A stretch of 64,000 bases of DNA from Leptolyngbya subtilissima AS-A7 (GTDB lineage Bacteria > Cyanobacteriota > Cyanobacteriia > Phormidesmidales > Phormidesmidaceae), in assembly GCF_039962255.1 (NCBI RefSeq), contig NZ_JAMPKY010000001.1, forward strand, positions 434,001 through 498,000, in the 5' to 3' direction. Of the stretch, positions 1 to 9,313 are shown piece by piece. Position 1 is the first letter of the stretch; every line of letters starts with the position of its first letter. A program made the position numbers and the translations under genes. The notes under the pieces were generated by a model. The model did not search any database, had not been told where the DNA came from, and saw nothing but the letters and a program-made list of their open reading frames with translations.

Positions 1-327
1 TTTGTTCGCAAGCCGTTTGAGCCGACGGTAATTGTCGACAAGCTGGAGCAGCACCTGGGGGTGCAGTTTGTCTATGCCGAGCCCCTGGCCCCCGCCGCTG
101 AGACGGCTCTCTGTCCAGCGGGTAGCCTAGCTATGATGCCCCAAGACTGGTGCGATCGCCTTTACCACGCCGCTACCCAGGCCGACCAAAAAGCTCTGTT
201 TCACCTGCTCGAGGCCCTGCCGGGTGAGCAGGAGTTCCACCGTCAAGTTTTGCAAGGCTGGGTAGCCAACTTCCAATTTGACAAGCTGATGTCCCTCTGC
301 CGGCGCGAAGATGAGCGAACGCCCTAA
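1..327 (+). CDS. C-terminal end of a hybrid sensor kinase or receiver-domain protein (5' partial)
   Basis: The reading frame is already open at base 1 and ends with TGA-type overlap into the next gene, so only the last 108 residues are in the window. The first residues, FVRKPFEP, are the conserved Lys-Pro-Phe loop that closes a response-regulator receiver domain. A roughly 60-residue acidic/leucine-rich tail follows, containing a DWCDRLYHAATQADQ helix and a FQFDKLMSLC helix. Such tails are typical at the ends of cyanobacterial hybrid histidine kinases, which is why a hybrid kinase is favoured over a free receiver. The last 17 bases overlap the start of the following c-di-GMP gene, which implies translational coupling and a shared signalling pathway. 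The upstream domains cannot be seen. Confidence 0.8.
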   Translation, partial: FVRKPFEPTVIVDKLEQHLGVQFVYAEPLAPAAETALCPAGSLAMMPQDWCDRLYHAATQADQKALFHLLEALPGEQEFHRQVLQGWVANFQFDKLMSLCRREDERTP

Positions 328-2515
328 CCCCAAGCCCACCATTTTGATCGTCGATGACGTTCCTGACAATCTGCATTTGCTGATTCGGGAACTGGGGGAG
401 CAGGCCTACGAAACGCGGGGCGTCTTAACAGGGGCTATGGCCCTTACGGTGGCTCGCTCAACCCCCATCGACTTGATTTTTCTCGACATTATGCTGCCCG
501 ATACTGACGGCTACAGCGTCTGTGAAACCCTCAAGGCTGACCCTGCCACCCGTGATATTCCGGTTATTTTTATTAGCGCCCTCGACGAAGCCCTCGACAA
601 GGTCAAAGCCTTTGCGGTGGGCGGCGTAGACTATATTTCTAAGCCCTTCAGAACCGCAGAAGTGATAGCCCGGGTTAACACTCAACTCAGTCTCCGCCAG
701 GCCCAGCGTCAGCTGCAGCAGTTTAACCAGGCGCTAGAGCAACAGGTGCAGCAGCGCACCTATGAGCTGGGGGAGGTCAACCAATCGCTGCTAGCCGAAA
801 TTCAGGTGCGGCAGCAGGCGGAGCAAGATTTGCGCAGCAGCGAAATTCGCTATCGCCTGATCGCCGACAACATGAGCGATTTGGTCTGTCTGCACAACAC
901 CGAAGGGGAGTTTTTATACGTCAGCCCGTCAGTTCAATCCCTGCTGGGCTACGCCGCCACCGACCTGCTCGGCAAGCGCCTCCAGGATTTTTGCCACCCG
1001 GCCGATAGTGACTGCATTCAGCTCCAGTTTCAACCCTTGCCGGAGCAAGGCGAATCGAGCACCAGCTGCTATCGGTTTCGGTGTCAGTCGGGCCACCACA
1101 TCTGGCTCGAAACCCTGGCTAAGCCAGTGCTCGATGACGCAGGGGCAATCACCGGCATTGTCACCAGCTCGCGGGATGTGAGCCGCCGGGTTGAAGTCGA
1201 ACATCGGCTGCGCCACGATGCCTTGCATGACGCCCTTACCCAACTGCCCAACCGCGACTGGTTGGCCAAACGCCTGGAGCTAGAGCTGATGCAGTGCAGC
1301 TGGTATGGCGGCCATCGCTTTGGCCTGCTGATGGTTGACCTCGATCGCTTTAAGGCGGTGAACGATAGCCTGGGTCACCTGCTCGGCGACAAACTGCTGG
1401 TGGCCGTGGCCAACTTGCTCAAGGGCTGCGTTCGCGATATTGATATGGTGTCGCGCTGGGGCGGCGACGAGTTTGTGATTTTCCTAGAGAGAATTACTGC
1501 CGCCAACGAAGTCATTCAGGTCGCCAATCGCATCCAGGCCACGCTCGAAAACCCGATCGCCCTCGACGGCAAAATTATTTTTACCTCCGTCAGCATTGGC
1601 ATCTTAATTGGCGATGGCTCCTACGCCAACAGCAACGACATTTTTAGGGATGTGGATATTGCCCTCTACCGGGCCAAGGAGATGGGGCGCAACCGCTACG
1701 AAATTTTTAGCCTAGAAATGTACCAGCAGGCGATCGCCCGACTCAACCTCGAAAACGAACTGCGTCTAGCCATTCAGCAGCAGCACTTTGTGGTGCACTA
1801 CCAGCCAATTGTGTCGCTCAAAACGCGATCGCTGCTGGGGTTCGAGGCCTTGGCCCGGTGGCAGCACCCCACCCAAGGGCTGATTATGCCCGGCGAGTTC
1901 ATCGATCTAGCCGAAGATACTGGGCTGATTAAGCCCCTCGGCGGGCAAATTTTGCGTCAGGTGTGCGAAACCCTGAGCCAGTGGAGCGCTTCCTATTCCC
2001 TAGGCAATGGTTTTCAAGTCAGCGTCAATGTGTCGGGCCAGCAGTTTCGCGACCCGGCCTTTATCCACACCGTCGACCGGATTTTGGTCGACACCGGGGT
2101 GGCGGGTCGCTGGCTTAAGTTTGAAATCACCGAGCGCATTTTGCTAGAGCAATCAGAGAGCATTGCCAGCACCCTAGCGGCGATTCGCAGTCGCGGCATT
2201 GAGCTCAGCATTGACGACTTTGGCACCGGCTACTCGTCCCTGCGCTACCTCAGTCAGTTTTCGGTGCAAACCCTCAAGATCGATCGCTCCTTTGTCAACC
2301 AAATGCAGCCCACTCGCCAGGGCATTGTGCAGGCCATTGTCGATTTGGCCCACAACCTGGAGATGACCTGTATTGCCGAAGGGGTCGAAACCGAGCTGCA
2401 GCTTACCCAACTGCTCAGCCTGGGGTGTGAGGCGGCCCAGGGGTATTTTTTCGCTCGCCCCCTGCCCGTAGAAGCGGCGACTCAGATGCTTGAGGGCGAT
2501 CGCCGGTTGCCCTAG
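311..2515 (+). CDS. REC-PAS-GGDEF-EAL response regulator (c-di-GMP synthesis and/or hydrolysis)
   Basis: 734 residues. Order: receiver domain (about 9-125) with the acidic pair DD near residue 16, phospho-acceptor in FLDIMLPDTDG and KPF; a Gln-rich coiled coil (about 130-180); a PAS domain (about 180-300); GGDEF (about 310-470); EAL (about 485-730). The GGDEF motif is intact (RWGGDEF), and the inhibitory I-site RDID sits exactly five residues before it. The EAL domain keeps FEALARW, the NVSGQQF Asn, EITE, the IDDFGTGYSS loop and AEGVE, so both activities look possible. In the family, GGDEF makes c-di-GMP from GTP and EAL hydrolyses it to pGpG. The start overlaps the end of the upstream kinase gene, so phosphorylation by that kinase is likely but inferred. 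Net activity cannot be told from sequence. Confidence 0.95.
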   Translation: MSERPNPKPTILIVDDVPDNLHLLIRELGEQAYETRGVLTGAMALTVARSTPIDLIFLDIMLPDTDGYSVCETLKADPATRDIPVIFISALDEALDKVKAFAVGGVDYISKPFRTAEVIARVNTQLSLRQAQRQLQQFNQALEQQVQQRTYELGEVNQSLLAEIQVRQQAEQDLRSSEIRYRLIADNMSDLVCLHNTEGEFLYVSPSVQSLLGYAATDLLGKRLQDFCHPADSDCIQLQFQPLPEQGESSTSCYRFRCQSGHHIWLETLAKPVLDDAGAITGIVTSSRDVSRRVEVEHRLRHDALHDALTQLPNRDWLAKRLELELMQCSWYGGHRFGLLMVDLDRFKAVNDSLGHLLGDKLLVAVANLLKGCVRDIDMVSRWGGDEFVIFLERITAANEVIQVANRIQATLENPIALDGKIIFTSVSIGILIGDGSYANSNDIFRDVDIALYRAKEMGRNRYEIFSLEMYQQAIARLNLENELRLAIQQQHFVVHYQPIVSLKTRSLLGFEALARWQHPTQGLIMPGEFIDLAEDTGLIKPLGGQILRQVCETLSQWSASYSLGNGFQVSVNVSGQQFRDPAFIHTVDRILVDTGVAGRWLKFEITERILLEQSESIASTLAAIRSRGIELSIDDFGTGYSSLRYLSQFSVQTLKIDRSFVNQMQPTRQGIVQAIVDLAHNLEMTCIAEGVETELQLTQLLSLGCEAAQGYFFARPLPVEAATQMLEGDRRLP

Positions 2516-2518
2516 CCC

Positions 2519-3115
2519 CTAGCCGGGGCGTTTAGGCCAGCTGTTGGCGCGAAGGTTTTGGGCGGCCAGTTCTACGGTTTCAGCAATGCGGCGATCGCGG
2601 GTTTCAGCCCGTTTGGCGCTGGCAATCCATTCCAAAATGCCCCGCTTTGCCGAACGCGGAAAAGCCTCAAAATTTGCTCTGGCCAACCCATTCTCCGCCA
2701 AGGCCGTTGCCAGATCCGCCGGCACCTCTAGACGCTCGATCGGATCCAGCAACTCCCACGACCCATCTCGTTTCGCCGCCTCAATTTTTGCCAGCCCTGG
2801 CGGCATCATTAGCCCCGCCTCGCTCAGGGCAGCAATCCGCTTTTTGTTAAGCGCCGACCAGCCGGTACCCGGCTGGCGCGGGGTCATCCACAGCATGGTG
2901 CGCTCATCGTCGAGCTTGTTGCCTTTGCTGTCGATCCAGCCAAAGCACAGCGCTTCTTCCACCACCTCATCGTAGGAAACGTGGGGCTTACCCGACCGTT
3001 TCTTATAGGTGATCAGCCATAACCCTTCAGTCCGCGAGTGATTTGTCGCCAACCACTCGCGCCACTCAGCGCGGCTTTCAACTTGAATAGAATTGTCGGG
3101 CGCTTCAGTCGCCAT
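2519..3115 (-). CDS. YdeI/OmpD-associated family protein
   Basis: 198 residues. Family features: the N-terminal EWREWLATNHSRTEGLWL helix, the central LCFGWIDSKGNKLDDER core, and the C-terminal RSAKRGILEWIASAKRAETRDRRI helix that ends the YdeI-like fold. No signal peptide or membrane segment is visible, so the protein is probably cytoplasmic. Members have been linked to peptide or bacteriocin resistance in enterobacteria, but the biochemical role is not established and none is claimed here. The gene is convergent with the c-di-GMP gene (3 bases apart) and lies downstream of dnaA on the same strand, separated by a G-rich repeat. No clear ribosome binding site precedes the ATG. Confidence 0.85.
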   Translation of the reverse strand: MATEAPDNSIQVESRAEWREWLATNHSRTEGLWLITYKKRSGKPHVSYDEVVEEALCFGWIDSKGNKLDDERTMLWMTPRQPGTGWSALNKKRIAALSEAGLMMPPGLAKIEAAKRDGSWELLDPIERLEVPADLATALAENGLARANFEAFPRSAKRGILEWIASAKRAETRDRRIAETVELAAQNLRANSWPKRPG

Positions 3116-3192
3116 GGCAGTCAGGACAAGTCATCCTCAAGCCTCAGCATACTCAATTCACCCCATTGTGCTGCTTCAGCAACATCCCAACT

Positions 3193-3233
3193 CATCCACC
3201 CATCCACCCGCCTACCCGCCTACCCACCCACCC
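3193..3233. repeat. G/C-skewed short tandem repeat (CATCCACC / CCTACCCG units)
   Basis: About 41 bases built from degenerate 7-8 base units, read on the plus strand as CATCCACC, CATCCACCCG, CCTACCCG twice and CCCACCC. It fills the gap between the end of dnaA and the upstream side of the YdeI-like gene. On the minus strand it gives five or more GGG runs at short intervals, which could form a G-quadruplex. Related GGATGGGT clusters occur near 43300 and 61756. Confidence 0.7.
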
Positions 3234-3234
3234 T

Positions 3235-4656
3235 TCACCGTCCCCGCTCGGACATACTCAGGCGATCGCCCAACTGCCGAATGGTCTGGGCCAGGTCTAA
3301 ATCGCGCTTCAGCAGCTTCTCGATTTTGGTATAGCTGTAAAGCACCGTGGTGTGGTCTTTGCCGCCAAAGGCATCGCCAATTTTGGGCAGGCTGAGGTCG
3401 GTGTGGCGGCGCATTAGATACATGCCCACCTGACGGGCCTGGCTGATTTCCCGCCGTCGTGAGGATCCCTTTAAATCTTCCACCGAGACGCCAAACTTTT
3501 CCGCCACCACCGCCAGAACCGAACTGGGCGAGGCCTCAACTTTATCTGCCGGAGGGTTCAGCACCGCCGTCAGGTGTTCGACGGTCATGGGCAGACCTGA
3601 AATCGAGGTGTAGGCGAGGGCGCGAATCAATGCCCCCTCCAGCTCGCGAACATTTGAGGTGTAGCTGGCGGCAATATACTCGAGGGCCTCTCGAGGCAGC
3701 TCCACCTGCTCGTACTCCGCCTTTTTTTGCAGAATAGCGATTCGGGTCTCGTAGTCGGGGGTCTGAATGTCGGCAATCAGGCCCATGGAAAACCGCGAGA
3801 TCAGCCGGTCTTGCAGCCGCATAATCTGGTTGGGGGGCCGGTCTGAGGCCAGCACAATCTGTTTGCCCGCCTCGTGGAGCGTGTTGAAGGTGTGGAAGAA
3901 CTCCTCCTGGGTGTACTCTTTGCCCTCAATAAACTGAATGTCATCTACCAGCAAAATATCCACATCCCGGTAGTGGGAGCGAAAGTGCTGCATGCTGTCG
4001 CGGCGAATGGCGGTGATCAGGTCGTTGGTAAACTGCTCTGTGCTGACGTAGGCCACTCGCGCCTGGGGGGCAACTTCCTGCCGGTAGTGGCCAATAGACT
4101 GCATCAGATGGGTTTTGCCTAAGCCCACTCCGCCGCACAAAAACAGCGGGTTAAACTCACGCCCTGGTGACTCGGCCACCGCCAGAGCCGCCGCATGGGC
4201 CATGCGGTTGTTGGCTCCCACCACAAAGCGCGAAAACACCGCCTTGTGGTTGAGGTCGTTGTAATTTTCCCGAGTCGGGGCGGGCGACTCCGCCGGCATT
4301 GCCCGGGTGGGCAATACTGGGGTCGAGCGAGCAGGTAGGGTCGGGGCCGAGGTTGGCCAGTTGACCTCAGCCATGGGCCGCAGCGCCGCCGAGGTATCAT
4401 CCCCGTCGGGTACTACCGTCACCTGAAGCTCAATGGCCTTGCCCAAAATATTGTTGACGACTTGAGTAATGGTGCCTGCATAGTGCTTCTGCACCCAGTT
4501 GCGGGAAAAAGGGTTGGGGGTCGATATCACCAGGGCGCGATCGCTCAGGGTTTGCGCCTGAGCAGGCTTAATCCAGGTTTCAAAGGTGGGTCGGCTCAGC
4601 TCCACCTGAAGCTGATTCAAAACCTCTTCCCACAACCGATCCAGGGCCTGGTCCAC
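3235..4656 (-). CDS. dnaA: Chromosomal replication initiator DnaA
   Basis: 473 residues, the usual length. Domain I spans about 1-85 ([21 protein letters not shown]). A Pro/Thr-rich linker covers about 100-140. The AAA+ domain III carries Walker [13 protein letters not shown] and Walker [11 protein letters not shown], plus the sensor region ISRFSMGL. Domain IV ends with the DnaA-box recognition helix region [15 protein letters not shown]. DnaA-ATP binds origin boxes and melts oriC. Downstream is a G-rich repeat and the YdeI-like gene. Upstream, the 408-base gap to the divergent def gene has no recognisable DnaA-box cluster, so dnaA is probably not next to the origin here, as is common in cyanobacteria. 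Confidence 0.98.
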   Translation of the reverse strand: MDQALDRLWEEVLNQLQVELSRPTFETWIKPAQAQTLSDRALVISTPNPFSRNWVQKHYAGTITQVVNNILGKAIELQVTVVPDGDDTSAALRPMAEVNWPTSAPTLPARSTPVLPTRAMPAESPAPTRENYNDLNHKAVFSRFVVGANNRMAHAAALAVAESPGREFNPLFLCGGVGLGKTHLMQSIGHYRQEVAPQARVAYVSTEQFTNDLITAIRRDSMQHFRSHYRDVDILLVDDIQFIEGKEYTQEEFFHTFNTLHEAGKQIVLASDRPPNQIMRLQDRLISRFSMGLIADIQTPDYETRIAILQKKAEYEQVELPREALEYIAASYTSNVRELEGALIRALAYTSISGLPMTVEHLTAVLNPPADKVEASPSSVLAVVAEKFGVSVEDLKGSSRRREISQARQVGMYLMRRHTDLSLPKIGDAFGGKDHTTVLYSYTKIEKLLKRDLDLAQTIRQLGDRLSMSERGR

Positions 4657-5064
4657 GGTTTACCTCGTAAATAACCGCTGCCCGAAGGCAGACATCGCGC
4701 ATGATTAGCTGATCGGGCTACCACTCCCTAGCCCGCTAGCATTCTGATGCCAGAACTGGGGCTTTCCAGGGCCGTGGAACCGTTTGTCCCGAACCTTAGC
4801 TGTAGACCGGGGCAGCCCAGTCCAACAGCTATTGGAAGATCTATAGGGTACTAGATATACAGATAAAAAATGTCCCTAATTCTACATATAGCGTTTTGGC
4901 AAAATTTGGATCCGGTAGTGCTCCAATTAAGCGAGGCACTAGAGGCGTCCCGCTGGTCTATTGAACCATAGGACTCTAGCCTCTGGGAAAGATATATACA
5001 ATGGCTACAATATTGCTCACCTAACCCCGCCCCTGGCTCATCCTTTGACACCTAAGGCCTATCT
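4657..5064. other. Intergenic region between divergent dnaA and def
   Basis: 408 bases holding the promoters of dnaA (minus) and def (plus). The centre around 4850-4900 is AT-rich (TAGATATACAGATAAAAAA). No TTATCCACA- or TTTTCCACA-like DnaA boxes, no convincing ORF and no RNA gene were seen. Individual promoters could not be assigned with confidence. Confidence 0.5.
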
Positions 5065-5628
5065 ATGACCACCCCAGAGTCTTCGTCGCCATCGCCATCC
5101 TCGCCTTCGCTACTAACCTTGGGCCATCCGGTGCTGCGCCAGGTCGCTCAACCCGTGACCGCGGTAGAAGATGGATCGGTACAACAGCTGATTGACCAGC
5201 TGTTGACCACAGTGCGCACCGCCAACGGTGTCGGCATTGCCGCCCCTCAGATAGGCCACTCGCTACGGATACTGGTGATTGCCTCGCGCCCCAACCTGCG
5301 CTACCCTCACGCCCCTCTAATGGAGCCGACGGTGCTGATCAACCCCCGTCTGGTATCGGCTAGCGATGAGCTAGAGCTGGGCTGGGAGGGCTGTCTCAGT
5401 GTGCCAGGAGTGCGGGGCCAGGTGCCGCGCCATCAAACCGTGGAGGTGGAATACTGCGATCGCCACGGACAAGCCCACCGTCAAATTTGGCAGGGCTTCG
5501 TCGCCCGTATTTTTCAGCACGAAGTCGACCATCTAGACGGCAAGGTGTTTCTCGACCGAGTGCAGTCTGAGGTTGACCTGCTGACTGAAGACGCTTACCA
5601 GGCTATGGAAATCGCCACTTTTGGCTAA
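5065..5628 (+). CDS. def: Peptide deformylase
   Basis: 187 residues. Removes the N-formyl group from nascent proteins with a metal (Fe2+ or Zn2+) centre. All three family motifs are present in order: motif 1 GVGIAAPQIG (about 57-66), motif 2 EGCLSVPG (about 112-119, metal-binding Cys) and motif 3 QHEVDHLDG (about 152-160, two metal-binding His and the catalytic Glu). The N terminus starts with a Ser/Pro-rich stretch of about 15 residues before LLTLGHPVLR. This start is the only ATG before the conserved domain. The gene is divergent from dnaA and stands about 210 bases before a conserved hypothetical gene. Confidence 0.97.
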   Translation: MTTPESSSPSPSSPSLLTLGHPVLRQVAQPVTAVEDGSVQQLIDQLLTTVRTANGVGIAAPQIGHSLRILVIASRPNLRYPHAPLMEPTVLINPRLVSASDELELGWEGCLSVPGVRGQVPRHQTVEVEYCDRHGQAHRQIWQGFVARIFQHEVDHLDGKVFLDRVQSEVDLLTEDAYQAMEIATFG

Positions 5629-5840
5629 GGGTTGTCCAAGCTTTGCCTGACCGTATCAGTTTCTTGGCGCTAGCCAATTAATTCTTGACGGGCTGTATTT
5701 CAGAATGCAACGACCCTAGCCCGATTTTGAAAAACATTCAGCAGAATCAGAGCCGTCCCAGGTCACTCAGTTACCCTGATACCTCTGGCCGGATAACTTC
5801 TGACCAGACTATCTGGCTGGCTAAGGCCAAAGGAAACAGC

Positions 5841-6221
5841 GTGAGTTCTCACCCGCAGCCCCGCATTGTCCGCCTCGACATGCTCGATACCGACTACGCC
5901 AAAATAGCGGCGGGAGAGCCCATTCCCGACGCCAAAAAGCAGCGGCTCTCCCAAGACAGCTACGACTTTACCCGCTTGGGGCAGCACATTGCCCGCTACC
6001 GCTACGGTGGGCTTGACGAACAGGGGCAAGACGACATTCTCTGCACCCTGGGCACTACCGCTGGGCTATTTACCCTGGCCGATGTCGAGGATATGAACGA
6101 TCGCCTCCGTCAGACCGGTCGCTTTTACCTCACCCCTGGCGAGCGTCAGCAGGTAATCAACTGGCTGGTGGACGAGTTGGGCATCGAGTTGACTGAAGAA
6201 CTGAACTCTCAGGGTGAGTAG
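5841..6221 (+). CDS. Conserved hypothetical protein upstream of chlP
   Basis: 126 residues from a GTG at 5841. The frame is open back to 5685, but the GTG is preceded by AGGA at 5831-5834, and the codons before it encode a low-complexity segment unlike a domain, so this start is preferred. The protein is soluble and acidic at its C terminus (WLVDELGIELTEELNSQ). Visible features are a DTDYAKIAAGEPIPDAKKQRLSQ segment split around residue 20 and a central ARYRYGGLDEQGQDDIL stretch. No catalytic motif was recognised. It resembles uncharacterised proteins restricted to cyanobacteria, from recollection only. It lies 196 bases before chlP on the same strand, so co-expression is possible. Confidence 0.65.
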   Translation: MSSHPQPRIVRLDMLDTDYAKIAAGEPIPDAKKQRLSQDSYDFTRLGQHIARYRYGGLDEQGQDDILCTLGTTAGLFTLADVEDMNDRLRQTGRFYLTPGERQQVINWLVDELGIELTEELNSQGE

Positions 6222-6417
6222 ATATAAAGCTCTATCTGTGAACATTTCATTCGCTATAGATTTATCTCTGGCTAACGAATAAAATCTGGCCCGTTCCCGG
6301 TATCTCAATGTAAACGAGTGTTTCAATCGAGTTACAACCCTTGAGAGTGGCCCAAAATGCCAAAAATCCCGTGATACGATGCCCTCGTAGCTTTTCGCAA
6401 TAGTGGAGTAAGCACCC

Positions 6418-7653
6418 TTGGTACTTCGGGTAGCAGTAGTAGGATCAGGTCCAGCAGGCTCCTCGGCTGCTGAGACACTAGTTAGAGCCGGTATTGAAAC
6501 GTACCTATTCGAGCGCAAGCTCGACAACGCCAAGCCCTGCGGCGGAGCGATTCCCCTGTGCATGGTCGAAGAATTTGATTTGCCGCCGGAGATCATCGAT
6601 CGCCGCGTGCGCAAGATGAAGATGATCTCGCCCTCCAATGTCGAGGTCAACATTGGCAGCACCCTCAAAGAGGACGAGTACATCGGCATGTGCCGCCGCG
6701 AAGTGATGGATGGCTTTTTGCGCGATCGCGCTGCCCAGCACGGCGCTAAGCTGATCAACGGTACCGTTCACACCCTCGAAATTCCCACCACCGAGACGGG
6801 GGCCTATACCCTCCACTACACCGAGCACCGTGAAGATGGTCTAGTGGGCGACAACAAGTCGCTCCAGGTCGATCTGGTAATTGGTGCCGATGGGGCTAAC
6901 TCCCGCGTCGCCAAGGCGATCAAGGCTGGGGATTACAACTATGCGATCGCCTTCCAGGAGCGCATTCGCCTGCCCGAAGACAAGATGGCTTACTACGAAG
7001 ACCTAGCCGAGATGTACGTGGGCAACGACGTTTCCCCCGACTTCTACGCCTGGGTATTCCCCAAGTATGACCACGTCGCCGTAGGCACTGGCACCATGCG
7101 GGTCAACCAGGCCAAGATCAAGGGTCTTCAGGCCGGTATTCGCGCCCGCGCCGCCAAGCGTCTAGAGGGCGGTGAAATCATCAAAGTTGAAGCGCACCCC
7201 ATTCCTGAGCACCCCAGACCCCGCCGCGTTGTCGGCCGTGTGGCTCTAGTCGGCGATGCCGCTGGCACCGTCACCAAGTCCTCCGGTGAGGGCATCTACT
7301 TCGCCGCTAAGTCGGCCCGCATGTGTGCCGAAACCATTGTGGAATTTTCCAACAATGGCCAGCGCATTCCCACCGAAGCCGACCTCAAGGTCTATCTAAA
7401 GCGCTGGGACAGACAGTACGGCATGACCTACAAAGTGCTGGATCTGCTGCAAACGGTGTTCTACCGTTCCGACGCCACCCGCGAGGCCTTTGTCGAAATG
7501 TGCTCTGACATCGATGTGCAGAAGCTCACCTTCGACAGCTACCTCTACAAGACCGTGGTGCCTGCCAACCCCCTGGTGCAGATGAAAATCACCGCCAAGA
7601 CCATGGGCAGCCTGATTCGTGGCCATGCGCTAGCTCCGACCCGGAGCTGGTAG
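6418..7653 (+). CDS. chlP: Geranylgeranyl reductase ChlP
   Basis: 411 residues. Reduces the geranylgeranyl side chain to phytyl for chlorophyll a, and geranylgeranyl diphosphate to phytyl diphosphate for tocopherol and phylloquinone. The N-terminal FAD-binding Rossmann motif VVGSGPAGSSAAE (about 7-19) and the family signature ERKLDNAKPCGGAIP are present, followed by GADGANSRVAK (second FAD motif) and GRVALVGDAAGTVTK (FAD-ribityl contact, about 275-290). The start is TTG at 6418, giving the typical MVLRVAVVG N terminus, with GGAG about 9 bases upstream. A perfect hairpin terminator follows at 7693. Confidence 0.97.
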   Translation: MVLRVAVVGSGPAGSSAAETLVRAGIETYLFERKLDNAKPCGGAIPLCMVEEFDLPPEIIDRRVRKMKMISPSNVEVNIGSTLKEDEYIGMCRREVMDGFLRDRAAQHGAKLINGTVHTLEIPTTETGAYTLHYTEHREDGLVGDNKSLQVDLVIGADGANSRVAKAIKAGDYNYAIAFQERIRLPEDKMAYYEDLAEMYVGNDVSPDFYAWVFPKYDHVAVGTGTMRVNQAKIKGLQAGIRARAAKRLEGGEIIKVEAHPIPEHPRPRRVVGRVALVGDAAGTVTKSSGEGIYFAAKSARMCAETIVEFSNNGQRIPTEADLKVYLKRWDRQYGMTYKVLDLLQTVFYRSDATREAFVEMCSDIDVQKLTFDSYLYKTVVPANPLVQMKITAKTMGSLIRGHALAPTRSW

Positions 7654-7692
7654 TAGGGCGATCGCTCAGTTTCTTTCTAACCCCCTAAGCTG

Positions 7693-7729
7693 ACTGGCTT
7701 TGACAGAGTATTGTCAAAGCCAGTTTTTT
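7693..7729 (+). terminator. Intrinsic terminator of chlP
   Basis: Perfect 13-base-pair stem ACTGGCTTTGACA (7693-7705) with TGTCAAAGCCAGT (7712-7724), a 6-base loop and a run of six T at 7724-7729. It starts 40 bases after the chlP stop codon. Confidence 0.93.
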
Positions 7730-7910
7730 ATACTTGGTGAACCCAGAGTTCCTATTGATAACCTGACCCAATGCTCAACTCTTTGGCTCTAGCCTTAAGC
7801 TTTGCTTCCACCGCTTTGTTGGCACGAAGCCCAGACGTTGCTTCGGCACCCTCTTGATGGACAAAATCCTGGGCAGCCTACTTTAGTAGAGAATTTCTAG
7901 AACCCCTACA

Positions 7911-7950
7911 AAAAAAGGCTTTTGGAAATCTAGATTTCCAAAAGCCTTTT
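7911..7950 (-). terminator. Intrinsic terminator of guaB3
   Basis: Self-complementary element centred on CTAG: AAAAGGCTTTTGGAAATC (7913-7930) pairs with GATTTCCAAAAGCCTTTT (7933-7950). Read on the minus strand, the stem is followed by a T-run (complement of 7911-7916), 30 bases after the guaB3 stop. The A/T-flanked stem could also act in the plus direction as a backup for chlP. Confidence 0.88.
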
Positions 7951-7980
7951 CTTAAGCAAGCGAGTCTCTGACAGTCTGGC

Positions 7981-9144
7981 TTATTTACCCATGCCGAGCT
8001 GCTGAGCTTTTTGGTAAACCTTACCCTCCGTCAGCAGCGAGGGAGCAATTACTACCTCTACCTGCTGCATCTCCTTCAGGTCTTTAGCCCCCAGAGTGCC
8101 CATGCTGGTTTGCAGCGCCCCTAAGAAGTTGTGGGTGCCGTCGTCTAGCCCAGCCGGACCGCGCAGAATTTGCTCCAGACTGCCGGTGGTACCCACTTTA
8201 ATGCGGGTGCCTCGGGGCAGCACCGGGCTAGGGGTAGCCATGCCCCAGTGAAAGCCGCGACCTGGGGCTTCGGCGGCGCGGGCAAAGGGCGAGCCGATCA
8301 TGACCCCGTCGGCTCCGCAGGCGATGCACTTGCAAATGTCACCGCCAGTGACCAAGCCGCCATCGGCGACGATCGCCACATAGCGTCCAGTTTCGGCGAA
8401 GAAGTCGTCGCGGGCAGCGGCGCAGTCGGCCACAGCGGTCGCCTGGGGAATGCCAATGCCCAGCACTCCGCGAGAGGTGCAGGCGGCACCGGGGCCAATG
8501 CCCACCATGACGGCAGCAGCCCCAGCTTTCATTAGATTGAGGGCGACTTCGTAGGTGACGCAGTTGCCCAAAATTACCGGCATGGGCATCTCAGCGCAGA
8601 AAGCGGCTAGATCGAGCGGGCTAATGTCTGCCGGAGACAGGTGGGCAGTCGAGACCACTGTGGCCTGCACAAATACTAGGTCGGCTCCGGCTTCGGTCAC
8701 TGTCTTGCCAAACCGAGCTGCCCCAGCGGGGGTGAGGCTCACTGCCGCCACCCCGCCCCCAGCCTTAATGGCTTGAATGCGCTTGGTGATCAGTTCGGGC
8801 TTAATCGGTTCAGCATAGAGGGCCTGCATCAGGCCGACAAATTCCTCTTTACCCACCGAGGCAATTTTGTCGAGGATGGGGTTGGGGTCGTCGTAGCGGG
8901 TTTGAATGCCCTCTAGGTTGAGCACGCCTAGGGCCCCCAGTTCCGAAAGCCGAATCGCCATGCCCACATCTACTACGCCATCCATAGCGCTGGCGATGAT
9001 GGGAATCTCACGCTCAATGCCGCCAATTTGCCAACGGGTGTCGGCCAGGCTTGGGTCTAGGGTGCGAGGCCCAGGCACCAGGGCAATTTCGTCAATGCCG
9101 TACGCTCTGCGGACTACTTTGCCGCGACCAAGTTGTATATTCAC
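7981..9144 (-). CDS. guaB3: GuaB3 family IMP dehydrogenase-related protein
   Basis: 387 residues, a single TIM-barrel without the inserted CBS pair of classical GuaB. The N terminus ([20 protein letters not shown]) is typical of the GuaB3 group of cyanobacteria and actinobacteria. The catalytic loop [17 protein letters not shown] (about 210-226) contains the nucleophilic Cys that forms the thioimidate with IMP. The phosphate-binding segment [26 protein letters not shown] follows (shown here in parts around residue 255-280). The likely reaction is IMP to XMP with NAD+. Older annotations treated GuaB3 as an orphan, so the activity is an inference from the retained Cys loop. The gene is divergent from the KtrA gene and has its own terminator. 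Confidence 0.93.
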   Translation of the reverse strand: MNIQLGRGKVVRRAYGIDEIALVPGPRTLDPSLADTRWQIGGIEREIPIIASAMDGVVDVGMAIRLSELGALGVLNLEGIQTRYDDPNPILDKIASVGKEEFVGLMQALYAEPIKPELITKRIQAIKAGGGVAAVSLTPAGAARFGKTVTEAGADLVFVQATVVSTAHLSPADISPLDLAAFCAEMPMPVILGNCVTYEVALNLMKAGAAAVMVGIGPGAACTSRGVLGIGIPQATAVADCAAARDDFFAETGRYVAIVADGGLVTGGDICKCIACGADGVMIGSPFARAAEAPGRGFHWGMATPSPVLPRGTRIKVGTTGSLEQILRGPAGLDDGTHNFLGALQTSMGTLGAKDLKEMQQVEVVIAPSLLTEGKVYQKAQQLGMGK

Positions 9145-9313
9145 GTCCTTACTTTACCCTCTGGGCCAAAACCATTAGGCTAGCCTAGCAAAAAAGAATT
9201 CTCGCCGTATAGCCATTGGGCTGAAACCCCGTTGTCAACAGGGATACCGATGGTGGGTGATAATATTGGTCAGGCTCAAGCTAGAGCAGTATTTTTAACG
9301 GGGAAAAACGGTT

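Noticed and set aside
3193-3233. CRISPR array
   Set aside because: Units are 7-8 bases without spacers, and no cas genes are present in the window.
4657-5064. Possible origin of replication upstream of dnaA
   Set aside because: No cluster of TTATCCACA- or TTTTCCACA-like boxes; only one modest AT-rich patch is present, and cyanobacterial origins are often not next to dnaA.
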